The notes under the pieces were generated by a model. It saw only the letters and a list, made by a program, of their open reading frames with translations. It did no database searches and was not told the origin of the DNA. Shown piece by piece: positions 1 to 6,906 of a stretch of DNA of 9,248 nt. The translations under genes and the position numbers were made by a program. Source of the DNA: Halobacteriales archaeon QS_9_70_65 (lineage in GTDB: Archaea > Halobacteriota > Halobacteria > Halobacteriales > Haloarculaceae); the NCBI GenBank assembly GCA_003023535.1, contig PXSC01000158.1, forward strand, positions 1 to 9,248. The letters are read 5' to 3'. The first letter of the stretch is position 1; each line of letters begins with the position of its first letter.

Positions 1-2
1 GG

Positions 3-1667
3 TCAGTCGTCCGCGGGGGTCTCGCCCCCGTCGGTGGCAACGACGTCCTCGGCGGACTGCTGCTGGCCCATCGGTTCGGGGCTGTGACACTGCCGGACGA
101 GCCGCTTGGTCTCGGTCGGCGGTTCCGGCGTGGCGAGCGAGACGGCGATGGTGACGACGAACACCACCGGCGTCCCGACCAGCGCCGCGCCGATGGGCGG
201 GACGTACTGTGCGTACACCGGCACGATGGCCGCGTCCGCGCCGCCGGCGACAGCACTCAGCGCGCCGATGTATTCCGGCAACACGTCGTTAACGATCGAG
301 GTGATCCAGATGAGCAGGCCGACGGTCATGCCGGCGAGCGCACCCTGACGGTTGGTGTTTTCCCACCACAGCCCCAGGAAGAACATCGGGAACAGCACGA
401 TGCCGGCCAGCGAGAAGGCGTATCCCACGAGTTTGCCGATGAGCGCGGGCGGGTTGAACGCGGTGACGGTGACCAACGCGCCGATGGCGACGATGGTCAG
501 CCGGCCGATGAGCACCTGCTGGCGCTGGGTGGCCTCGGGATTGATGAGTTCGGTGTAGATGTCGTGGGCGACCGCCGAGGAGGCGGTGATGAACAGCCCC
601 GCGGTGGTCGCGATGGCGGCGGCCATTCCGCCGGCGGCGACCAGCCCGACGAACCACGACGGTAACCCTGCGAACTGCGCGGCCAGCACGACGATGACGT
701 CGCTTTCGGCGCCGGTCATGCCGCCGTCGGCGTAGGCGCCGACCCCCTGGGTCGCCCCGTAGAGGTCGACGCCGAAGGCCGCCATCGCCGGCGCCGCCCA
801 GTACAGCAGCAGGATGAAGAACAGTCCCCAGACGCACGACCAGCGGGCGGTTCGCTCGCTTTCGACCGTGTAGAACCGTACCAGCACGTGCGGCAGCCCG
901 CAGGTGCCGAACACCAGCGAGAACGCCGTCGCGACCCAGACGTAGTAGCTCTCGCTTCTGAACGGCTCGGAGAACTGCCGCCCGAGTTCGTCGATGAGCG
1001 CGCCGTACTCCAGCGGCGGCATGACCGTCGAGTAGCCCTGCGTGAAGCCGACGACGTAGACGCCGGCCAGAAACGCCACGATGAGGATGACGTACTGGAC
1101 GGCCATGTTCTTCGTCGCGCCCAGCATCCCCGACAGCACTAGGTAGCCGACGGTGATGGTCATCATCACGACGATCATCGGGACGATGTCCAGCCCGAAG
1201 ACGTACTGTCCGACCAGCCCCATACCGCGGGCCTGTCCGACCGAGTAGACGTAGGCGATGAGCAGCGTCGTGAACGCCCCCAGCGCCCGCGCCGTCGAGG
1301 AGTTGAACCGGTCGCCGACGAAGTCCGGCGCGGTGTACTTTCCGAACCGCCGCATCTGGGCGGCCAGGAAGATGAGTAACACGAAGTAGCCGGTCGTCCA
1401 GCCGACGATGAACGCCAGCCCGTAGAAGCCGGCCAGCGCCACCAGCCCCGCCAGCCCGAGATACGAGGCGGCGGACATCCAGTTGGCGCCGATGGCCATT
1501 CCGTTCTCGACGTTGCCGATGCCGCGGCCGGCGACCCACATGCCCTCGGTGTCGGCCACCTTGAACACGTAGCCGATGACGAGAAACGACGCCATCATGA
1601 GAAAGACCATCGCCGCCGGAATCAGCTTAAACGAGATGTCCAGCGCCTCGGCCTGTAGGGGAATCAC
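3..1667 (-). CDS. Sodium:solute symporter large subunit (acetate/monocarboxylate type)
   Basis: Integral membrane transporter of the SSS family, VC_2705/ActP-like branch, expected to couple Na+ entry to uptake of acetate or a related monocarboxylate. The 554-residue product is hydrophobic throughout, with many membrane helices starting near residue 13. Family motifs include GRGIGNVENGMAIGANWMS in the N-terminal part, PHVLVRFYTV at about 259-268, and an alanine/serine/threonine-rich helix ending SSAVAHD at about 348-371, which matches the helix that contributes to the Na+ site in this family. The C-terminus is a hydrophilic acidic tail. I chose the GTG at 1665-1667 because it overlaps the stop of the small-subunit gene as GTGA, and because residues upstream in this frame are arginine-rich and unlike the family. 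The overlap suggests translational coupling. It is the last gene of the acs-symporter group. The substrate is inferred from the acs neighbour. Confidence 0.93.
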   Translation of the reverse strand: MIPLQAEALDISFKLIPAAMVFLMMASFLVIGYVFKVADTEGMWVAGRGIGNVENGMAIGANWMSAASYLGLAGLVALAGFYGLAFIVGWTTGYFVLLIFLAAQMRRFGKYTAPDFVGDRFNSSTARALGAFTTLLIAYVYSVGQARGMGLVGQYVFGLDIVPMIVVMMTITVGYLVLSGMLGATKNMAVQYVILIVAFLAGVYVVGFTQGYSTVMPPLEYGALIDELGRQFSEPFRSESYYVWVATAFSLVFGTCGLPHVLVRFYTVESERTARWSCVWGLFFILLLYWAAPAMAAFGVDLYGATQGVGAYADGGMTGAESDVIVVLAAQFAGLPSWFVGLVAAGGMAAAIATTAGLFITASSAVAHDIYTELINPEATQRQQVLIGRLTIVAIGALVTVTAFNPPALIGKLVGYAFSLAGIVLFPMFFLGLWWENTNRQGALAGMTVGLLIWITSIVNDVLPEYIGALSAVAGGADAAIVPVYAQYVPPIGAALVGTPVVFVVTIAVSLATPEPPTETKRLVRQCHSPEPMGQQQSAEDVVATDGGETPADD

Positions 1668-2116
1668 CGCTCGACACCCCCGTCGGCGGCGGCCGTCTCG
1701 CTGCCGGACTCTCGGGCGTCGACGGTCTCGTGGTCGATGCCGTACTTCCGGTCGAGCCGGTCGCGGGCCCGGGCGTAGACGGCCGCCAGCACCAGCGACC
1801 CCGTCGGCGCGCCGAGCGCAACGAGGAAGTAGTGCAGCGGGAAGCCGACGACCGGCACCCGCGTCGTCATCGCCTCCGGGGCGACGTACGTCGCCGTCAC
1901 CGGCCCCCAGACGACGAGCACCCATACGAGGAACGTTCCCCAGACGAGCTTCAGGTGGTCCCGCATGAACGGCGTCGAGGGACGGAGGATGTTCACCTCC
2001 GACTCGAGGTAGTCGGTCCGTCGGTGCGCCTGTGCGGCCTGCGAGACGGTGCCGCCGTCCGTCTCGACGTCGGACGTCGCGGCTCCGTCGCGGTCGTGTC
2101 TGTCGTTATCTGCCAT
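1664..2116 (-). CDS. Symporter small subunit, DUF4212 family
   Basis: A 150-residue membrane protein of the DUF4212 type (putative solute:sodium symporter small subunit), a family known to lie directly before VC_2705-type large subunits. The first 50 residues are acidic and hydrophilic. Two membrane helices follow at about 56-78 and 89-114. The second contains GFPLHYFLVALGAPTGS and is followed by YARARDRLDRKYGI, the typical family ending. An acidic tail closes the protein. It starts 55 nt after the acs stop codon and its TGA overlaps the GTG start of the large subunit by 4 bp. Its role is probably to form or stabilise a complex with the large subunit, but this is inferred from gene pairing. 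I see no clear Shine-Dalgarno sequence before the ATG, so it is probably expressed from the acs transcript. Confidence 0.88.
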   Translation of the reverse strand: MADNDRHDRDGAATSDVETDGGTVSQAAQAHRRTDYLESEVNILRPSTPFMRDHLKLVWGTFLVWVLVVWGPVTATYVAPEAMTTRVPVVGFPLHYFLVALGAPTGSLVLAAVYARARDRLDRKYGIDHETVDARESGSETAAADGGVER

Positions 2117-2171
2117 GATTTCGGTGAGTCGGCGTGGTCGCGGTCGGTCGAACGGCGGTACGGCGGCGGGG

Positions 2172-4063
2172 TCAGTCCCCCGTCACCTTCGCCTCGATGT
2201 CGTCGACGACGTCAGGGTTTCGGAGCGTGCTGGTGTTGCCCAGGTCGTCGCCGTTAGCGATGTCCTCCAGCAGCCGGCGCATGATCTTCCCGGAGCGGGT
2301 CTTCGGCAGCTCCGGCGTGAAGATGACCTCCTCGGGGCGGGCGATGGGGCCGATGGCCTCCTCGACGCCCCCGATTATGGCTGCCTCCATCTCCTCGTCC
2401 TCCTCGTAGCCGTCCTCGAGGATGACGTATGTGTAGACGACCTCGCCTTTCACCTCGTGGTCGCCGCCGACGGCGGCGGCCTCGGCGACGCCCTCGACGT
2501 CGACGACCGCCGACTCGATCTCCATCGTTCCCAGCCGGTGGCCGGAGACGTTGACGACGTCGTCGACGCGGCCGAGAACGGTGATATAGCCGTCGTCGTC
2601 GATCTTCGCGCCGTCCTCGGGGAAGTAGACCCACTCGTCGTTCTCGGGATCGGAGTAGGCGTCCCAGTACTCCTCGATGAACCGCTCGTCGTTTTTGTAC
2701 AGTGTCCGCAACATCCCGGGCCACGGCCGGTCGACGGTGAGGTAGCCGGCCTCGCCGGGGGCGACCTCCTCGCCGTCGGCGTCGACGACACGGGCGTCGA
2801 CGCCCGGCAGCGGCGGCCCCGCCGATCCGGGCTTCATCGTCCCGATCCCCGGCAGCGTCGTGATCATCATGCCGCCGGTTTCGGTCTGCCACCAGGTGTC
2901 GACGACCGGGCAGGACTCGTCGCCGATGTGCCTGTAGTACCACTTCCAGGCCTTCGGGTTGATGGGCTCGCCGACCGTCCGGTGTACAGCTGGGTGACGT
3001 CGTAGCCGTCGACGAGCTCCCACAGCCGGTCGTTGTCGGGGTGGTCCGGCGTCCCCTCGTACATGACCGTCGTCGTGCCGAGCGCCAGCGGCCCGTAGAC
3101 GATGTAGGAGTGACCGGTGATCCAGCCGATGTCGGCCGCACACCAGTAGGTGTCCTCGGGCTTGACGTCCAAAACGGCGTGCGAGGTCCAGGACACGTAC
3201 GAGAGGTAGCCGCCGGTGGTGTGCTTGACGCCCTTCGGTTCGCCGGTCGTCCCCGAGGTGTACATCAGGAACAGCATATCCTCGGCGTCGCGGACGACGG
3301 GGTCGACCTCGGCGCCGGCGTGGTCGGCGACGAGGTCGTCGTAGTCGAACTGGTCGTCACCGAGGTCGTGGTCGTGGTCGTCGCCGAGCCGGTCGACCAC
3401 CACGGTCGTCGTCCCGTGGTCGACGCCCGCGAGGCCGTCGTCGGCCTTCGAGAGGTGGTCCAGGGCGTCGCCGCGGCGGTAGTAGCCGTCGCAGGTGATC
3501 AGGAACTGCGAGTCGGCGGCGTTCATCCGCGTCGCCAGCGCGTCGGCGGAGAAGCCGGCGAACACCACCGAGTGTGGCGCGCCGATGCGGGCGCACGCCA
3601 GCATCGCGGCCGGCAGCTCGGGAACCATCGGCATGTACATCGTCACGACGTCGTCCTCCTCGACGCCGAGGTCGCGCAGCGCGGCCGCGAATTCGTTGAC
3701 CTCGCGGTGGAGTTCCGCGTAGCTGAACTCCCGGGTGTCGCCCGGTTCGCCCTCCCACCGGATGGCGAGTTCGTCGCCGCGAGAGTCGAGATGCCGGTCG
3801 AGGCAGTTGTACGAGGCGTTCAGCTCGCCGCCGACGAACCACTCGTAGAACGGCTCGTCGTCGTCGACCAGCACCTCGTCGTAGTCGGTCTCCCAGTCGA
3901 CGAGGTCGGCGGCCCGCTCCCAACAGCCCGGCCAGTCGTCCTCGAACTCCTCGTATATCGAGGGGTCGGAGACGTTGGCCTGTTCGACGAACTCCGCGGG
4001 CGGCTCGAACGCCTCCTGCTCGGCCAGCCGAGCCTCCAGCTGTGTTTCCTCCGAGTCGGACAT
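2172..4063 (-). pseudogene. acs: Acetyl-CoA synthetase (acs), frame broken by an internal deletion
   Basis: AMP-forming acetyl-CoA synthetase, which makes acetyl-CoA from acetate, ATP and CoA. From ATG 4063 the first frame gives 361 native residues, including the adenylate-forming signature YTSGTTGEPKG at 268-278 and ending in DVTQLYT. The second frame resumes at 2978 with TVGEPINPKAW, then WWQTETGG and the C-terminal RSGKIMRRLL, whose lysine (codon 2286-2288) is the known catalytic and acetylation site. The family has about 28 residues (APTAIR through the RLLG region) between YT and TVGEP. Here only 2 nt lie between them, so about 82 bp is missing and the frame shifts. Translation would run 37 foreign residues to a stop at 2867, giving 398 residues without the C-terminal domain. 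With the block restored the protein would be about 657 residues, normal for Acs. No other damage is visible, so the lesion is either recent or an assembly error. The gene is followed by the symporter pair. Confidence 0.9.
2976..2986 (-). other. Deletion junction in acs
   Basis: On the minus strand, TAC ACC (Tyr-Thr, 2981-2986) is followed by GG (2979-2980) and then ACG (2976-2978), the Thr of TVGEP in another frame. The missing segment would carry the conserved APTAIR motif, which lies next to the acetate/AMP pocket in Acs. The net loss is about 82 bp, estimated from my memory of the family's spacing. Confidence 0.8.
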
Positions 4064-4067
4064 ACCA

Positions 4068-4080
4068 TCCGTTACACGGA
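4068..4080. promoter_or_regulatory. 13-bp inverted repeat at the acs transcription start
   Basis: TCCGT-TAC-ACGGA is a perfect dyad with 5-bp arms lying between the acs box A and its ATG, over the expected transcription start. A repressor site is possible. Arms this short can occur by chance. Confidence 0.3.
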
Positions 4081-4089
4081 AGCCGGCCG

Positions 4090-4096
4090 TAATAAA
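4090..4096 (-). promoter_or_regulatory. Box A of the acs promoter
   Basis: On the minus strand this reads TTTATTA, close to the haloarchaeal TATA box. Its centre lies about 29 nt before the acs ATG at 4063. With the usual spacing of about 25 nt to the transcription start, the mRNA would have a leader of only a few nucleotides or none. It is the only AT-rich block in this GC-rich gap. Confidence 0.65.
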
Positions 4097-4106
4097 CGGG
4101 TCGCCT

Positions 4107-4123
4107 GGACGTACCAAACGTCC
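4107..4123. promoter_or_regulatory. 17-bp inverted repeat upstream of the acs box A (possible operator)
   Basis: GGACGT-ACCAA-ACGTCC is a perfect dyad with 6-bp arms and a 5-bp spacer. It sits 10 bp upstream of the acs box A, where archaeal activators commonly bind. It is also inside the divergent region shared with cbiP. Function is inferred from symmetry and position only. Confidence 0.4.
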
Positions 4124-4129
4124 GCCTTC

Positions 4130-4150
4130 GCCGACCCGGCGCCGACCCGG
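4130..4150 (+). repeat. Tandem 10-bp direct repeat upstream of cbiP
   Basis: GCCGACCCGG occurs at 4130-4139 and again at 4141-4150, an 11-bp period close to one helical turn. It lies just before the possible cbiP box A. It may be a tandem protein-binding site or low-complexity GC-rich sequence. Confidence 0.35.
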
Positions 4151-4155
4151 ACGCG

Positions 4156-4160
4156 TAAGT
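4156..4160 (+). promoter_or_regulatory. Possible weak box A for cbiP
   Basis: TAAGT inside CGTAAGTGG is the only AT-containing block upstream of the GTG at 4191. Its distance of about 33 nt allows a leader of a few nucleotides. The match to the TATA consensus is poor. No cobalamin riboswitch-like structure fits in this short gap. Confidence 0.25.
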
Positions 4161-4190
4161 GGTTTGCCGGCGCCGCCCCCAGTCGGCCGT

Positions 4191-5594
4191 GTGACGCGCG
4201 CCCGGACCGTCCTCGTCGCCGGCACCGCCAGCCACGTCGGCAAGTCGACCGTCGCGGCCGGGCTCTGCCGGCTGCTGGCCGACTTCGGCGAGGTCGGTGT
4301 CTCCCAGTACGTCCAGGCCCGCGCCGCCCGGACGCCGGCGACGACCGACCACAACCCCGTGCTGTTGAAACCCCGCGGCGACGGCGAGTCACAGCTCGTC
4401 CTCGACGGCGAGGCCGTCGCCCACGTCGCGGCCGGCGACTACTATGAGACCCACTGGGAGCGGGCCCGCGCGACCGCCGCGGCGGCCCACGACCGGCTGG
4501 CCCGCGACCACGACGTCGTCGTCGCCGAGGGCGCCGGCTCCGTCGCCGAGATCAACCTCCAGCACCGCGACCTCGCGAACCTCGAGACCGCCCGATTCGC
4601 CGACGCCGACGTGCTGCTCGTCGGCGACATCGAACGCGGCGGCGTCTTCGCCTCGCTGATCGGCGCGCTCGAGCTCGTCCCGGACGACGTCCGCGAGCGG
4701 GTCGCCGGCGCCGTCATCACCAAGTTCCGCGGCGACCGCGCGGTTCTCGAACCCGGACTCGAGGAGTTCGAGGCCCGCACCGGCGTCCCGGTGGTCGGCG
4801 TCCTGCCGCACGACGACCCGGGGCTCCCCGAGGAGGACAGCCTCGGGATTCCGGACCGCGGGGAGACGGGCGTCCTCGGCGCCGACGACGGCGTCGACGA
4901 CGCCCGGACCGTGACGGTCGCCGTCCCCCGGCTCCCGCGGGCCTCGAACGTCACCGACGTCGAGCCGCTGGCGCGGGTCCCGGGCGTCCGGGTCCGGTTC
5001 CAGCCGCTCGAGGCCCCGCCCTCGGCCGACGCCGTCCTGCTGACGGGCACGAAGAACACCGCCGACGACGCCGTCGCCGCCCGGGAGGCGGGGCTCTTCG
5101 AGGAGCTGCGGGCCTTCGACGGCCCCGTCGTCGGGCTCTGCGGCGGCTACCAGTTGCTCGGCGAGCGGCTCGTCGGCGCCGCCATCGAGTCGACCGGCGA
5201 CGTCGACCTGGTTCCCGGCGCCGGGCTCCTGCCGGTGGAGACGCGCTTCTCGGCGAACAAGACCGTCGCCGCCGTCGAGCGGGACCTCCGCGGCTGTGGG
5301 CCGCTGGCCGGCGCCGACGGGCCGGTCGTCGGCTACGAGATCCACATGGGCGACAGCCGCCTCCTCGGCGACGCCGACCGGCCCTTCGACGGCGAGGGCG
5401 CCGCCCGCGGCGACGTCCTCGGCACGTACCTCCACGGGCTGTTCGAGAACCGCCACGCCCGGGCGGCGTTCGTCGAGCGGGTCTACGAGTCGGCCGGACA
5501 GCAGCGACCGGCGGCGGCCCACGAGCGGCCGTCGCCGCACGATGCCGCTGCCGCCCTCGTCGCCGACCTCGACCTCGACCCGCTGGGGCTGTGA
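4191..5594 (+). CDS. cbiP: Cobyric acid synthase CbiP with an internal N-terminal deletion
   Basis: Glutamine-dependent amidase that adds amide groups to the b, d, e and g side chains of adenosylcobyrinic acid a,c-diamide in adenosylcobalamin synthesis. The N-terminal ATP-binding domain begins with the P-loop GTASHVGKS at 11-19, and continues with [24 protein letters not shown] and [11 protein letters not shown]. The C-terminal glutamine amidotransferase domain has Cys317 in [10 protein letters not shown] and His415 in TYLHGLF. The start is GTG 4191, since no ATG lies close and upstream ATGs fall inside acs. The protein is 467 residues, shorter than the usual 480-510. The reason is visible at 31-33: LLAD runs directly into FGEVGVSQ, whereas family members carry about 25-30 residues there including the conserved PFK(A/S)QNM motif. 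The frame is kept. Loss of that motif probably abolishes activity unless the gap is an assembly error. It is divergent from acs. Confidence 0.9.
   Translation: MTRARTVLVAGTASHVGKSTVAAGLCRLLADFGEVGVSQYVQARAARTPATTDHNPVLLKPRGDGESQLVLDGEAVAHVAAGDYYETHWERARATAAAAHDRLARDHDVVVAEGAGSVAEINLQHRDLANLETARFADADVLLVGDIERGGVFASLIGALELVPDDVRERVAGAVITKFRGDRAVLEPGLEEFEARTGVPVVGVLPHDDPGLPEEDSLGIPDRGETGVLGADDGVDDARTVTVAVPRLPRASNVTDVEPLARVPGVRVRFQPLEAPPSADAVLLTGTKNTADDAVAAREAGLFEELRAFDGPVVGLCGGYQLLGERLVGAAIESTGDVDLVPGAGLLPVETRFSANKTVAAVERDLRGCGPLAGADGPVVGYEIHMGDSRLLGDADRPFDGEGAARGDVLGTYLHGLFENRHARAAFVERVYESAGQQRPAAAHERPSPHDAAAALVADLDLDPLGL
4281..4289 (+). other. Deletion junction in cbiP
   Basis: Codons for Asp31, Phe32 and Gly33 mark the join. 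By comparison with CbiP/CobQ proteins, the segment carrying the PFK-QNM motif should lie between LLAD and the GE(V/I)GVSQ block. About 75-90 bp (a multiple of three) is missing; the exact size cannot be set without an alignment. Confidence 0.7.
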
Positions 5595-5624
5595 CCGCCG
5601 GCGGCGGTGCCGGCTCCCCCAACG

Positions 5625-5631
5625 CTATGTT
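5625..5631 (+). promoter_or_regulatory. Possible box A for the alpha-hydroxy-acid oxidising gene
   Basis: CTATGTT is centred 25 nt upstream of the ATG at 5653, the right spacing for a leaderless haloarchaeal transcript, within the 58-bp gap after cbiP. The consensus match is weak, and co-transcription with cbiP is equally possible. Confidence 0.3.
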
Positions 5632-5652
5632 CTCGCAGGCGAACGTCCGCCC

Positions 5653-6813
5653 ATGTCCGAGCAGTTCGGCAATCGGAAGCTCAACCGCGTGTACCGCGAG
5701 GGAATGTTCGACGGCGAGACGCCGGAGTTCCCGGCCGGCTACGAGGATCTGCGCGAGCGGGCCCACGAGGCGATGAGCGAGGAGGCCCGCGCCTACGTTC
5801 ACGGCGGCGCCGGCGCCGAGCAGACGTTCCGCGACGAGCAGGACTTCTCGGAGTGGCGGATCGTCCCCCGGATGCTGCAGGGCGTCGCCGACCGCGACCT
5901 GACGACGGAGGTGCTCGGCCAGGAGATCGACTACCCGACGATGGTGACGCCGCTGGGCGTCCAGGGGATGGTCCACGAGGAGGGCGAACTCGCGACGGCG
6001 GCCGCCTGCGACGAGCTGAACGTCCCGTTCGTCCTCTCGTCGCTGTCCTCGAACTCGATGGAGGACGTCTCGGAGGCGCTGGGCGACACCCCGAAGTGGT
6101 TCCAGTTCTACTGGTCCAGCGACGAGGCCATCGCCCGCTCGTTTCTCGACCGCGCCGAGGACGCGGATTACGACGCGATCGTCGTCACCGTCGACGCGCC
6201 GACGCTGGGGTGGCGCGAACGCCTCATCGACCGCGGCTACTACCCGTTCCTCGACGGCCACGGCATCGCCAACTACTTTTCCGACCCCGCCTTCCGGGAC
6301 CAGCTCGAGGACCCGCCCGAGGCGGACCCACAGGCCGCCGTCGACCACTTCCTCGATATCTTCGGGGACTCCTCGCTGACGTGGGACGACCTGGAGTTCG
6401 TCTTCGAGCACACCGACCTGCCCGTCCTGATCAAAGGGGTGCTCCACCCCGACGACGCCCGTCGCGCCGTCGCGGCCGGCGCCGACGGCGTCGGCGTCTC
6501 CACCCACGGCGGCCGCCAGGTCGACGGCTCCATCACCGCCCTGGAGGCGCTGCCGGGAATCGTCGAGGCGGTCGGCGACGAGGCGACCGTCACCTTCGAC
6601 TCCGGAATCCGCCGCGGGTCGGACGTCTACAAGGCGCTGGCGCTCGGCGCCGACGCCTGCCTCGTGGGCCGGCCGTTCGTCTACGGGCTGGCGCTGGGCG
6701 GCGCCGACGGCGTCCATCACGTCCTGGAGAACCTCATCGCCAACTTCGACCTGACCCGCCGTGAGGGCGTCGTAGAACCGTTCTGGACGTCGACGAGGGC
6801 TCAGTCGACGTGA
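5653..6813 (+). CDS. FMN-dependent alpha-hydroxy-acid oxidising protein (lactate monooxygenase/oxidase-like)
   Basis: Cytoplasmic flavoenzyme of the FMN-dependent alpha-hydroxy-acid dehydrogenase family, which oxidises L-lactate-type 2-hydroxy acids; the exact substrate and electron acceptor are not readable here. The 386-residue protein is one TIM barrel. Visible sites are Tyr48 in AYVHGGAGAEQT, TPLGVQGM at 99-106, QFYW at 151-154, TVDAPTLGWRER, Lys261 in LIKGV, His285 and Arg288 in STHGGRQVD, DSGIRRG at 316-322 and GRPFVYGLALGG. The long insert with GHGIANYFSDPAFR resembles the lactate 2-monooxygenase-like branch. Two oddities: the usual SNHGGRQ has Thr284 in place of Asn, and after NFDLT (364-368) the common LxLxG ending is replaced by an unrelated 18-residue tail. 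ATG 5653 fits the family N-terminus. It follows cbiP by 58 bp on the same strand. Confidence 0.9.
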   Translation: MSEQFGNRKLNRVYREGMFDGETPEFPAGYEDLRERAHEAMSEEARAYVHGGAGAEQTFRDEQDFSEWRIVPRMLQGVADRDLTTEVLGQEIDYPTMVTPLGVQGMVHEEGELATAAACDELNVPFVLSSLSSNSMEDVSEALGDTPKWFQFYWSSDEAIARSFLDRAEDADYDAIVVTVDAPTLGWRERLIDRGYYPFLDGHGIANYFSDPAFRDQLEDPPEADPQAAVDHFLDIFGDSSLTWDDLEFVFEHTDLPVLIKGVLHPDDARRAVAAGADGVGVSTHGGRQVDGSITALEALPGIVEAVGDEATVTFDSGIRRGSDVYKALALGADACLVGRPFVYGLALGGADGVHHVLENLIANFDLTRREGVVEPFWTSTRAQST

Positions 6814-6848
6814 GCCGGTGGTCCGAAGGTTGCGTAACCCCCTCCACA

Positions 6849-6855
6849 TTTATAT
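6849..6855 (+). promoter_or_regulatory. Distal box A before the small membrane gene
   Basis: TTTATAT within CATTTATATCG is a near-consensus haloarchaeal TATA box, 52 nt before the GTG start at 6907. It would place a transcription start near 6880, giving a leader of about 27 nt that includes the dyad at 6881-6896. Confidence 0.6.
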
Positions 6856-6875
6856 CGTGATCGGCCCGCCGGAAC

Positions 6876-6882
6876 TTTTATT
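6876..6882 (+). promoter_or_regulatory. Proximal box A before the small membrane gene
   Basis: TTTTATT is centred 28 nt before the GTG start at 6907, the spacing expected for a leaderless or nearly leaderless transcript. Its last two bases form part of the dyad at 6881-6896. Confidence 0.6.
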
Positions 6883-6896
6883 CTCCGTCCGGAGAA
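6881..6896. promoter_or_regulatory. 16-bp perfect dyad overlapping box A (operator candidate)
   Basis: TTCTCCG-TC-CGGAGAA has perfect 7-bp arms and a 2-bp spacer. It begins inside the proximal box A and ends 10 bp before the start codon, so a bound dimer would block both the basal factors and the transcription start. This is a typical arrangement for an archaeal repressor. The binding protein is unknown. Confidence 0.5.
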
Positions 6897-6906
6897 GAAT
6901 CGGACC

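Noticed and set aside
1668..1925. Upstream in-frame extension of the large symporter subunit to 640 residues.
   Set aside because: It is an arginine-rich out-of-frame reading of the small-subunit gene, and the family N-terminus begins at the GTG at 1667.
2172..4063. acs as two separate functional genes (a split enzyme) or a programmed frameshift.
   Set aside because: About 28 conserved residues are absent, not just the frame changed. The second half has no family-like start codon, and no slippery site is seen.
4064..4190. Cobalamin riboswitch upstream of cbiP.
   Set aside because: The gap is too short, no B12-box-like sequence is visible, and the expected leader is only a few nucleotides.
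2979..4289. A shared TCGGCGAG string just after both deletion junctions as a possible recombination signal.
   Set aside because: The string sits at different offsets (about +6 and +1), and GGCGAG-type strings are common in this sequence, so chance explains it.
2049..4447. Long plus-strand open frames opposite acs.
   Set aside because: They are antisense shadows typical of GC-rich genes. They match no family, while the opposite strand carries clear Acs motifs.
4951..6849. A 632-residue minus-strand open frame opposite cbiP and the flavoenzyme.
   Set aside because: It is low-complexity Arg/Gly/Val-rich translation spanning two real plus-strand genes, so it is a composition artefact.
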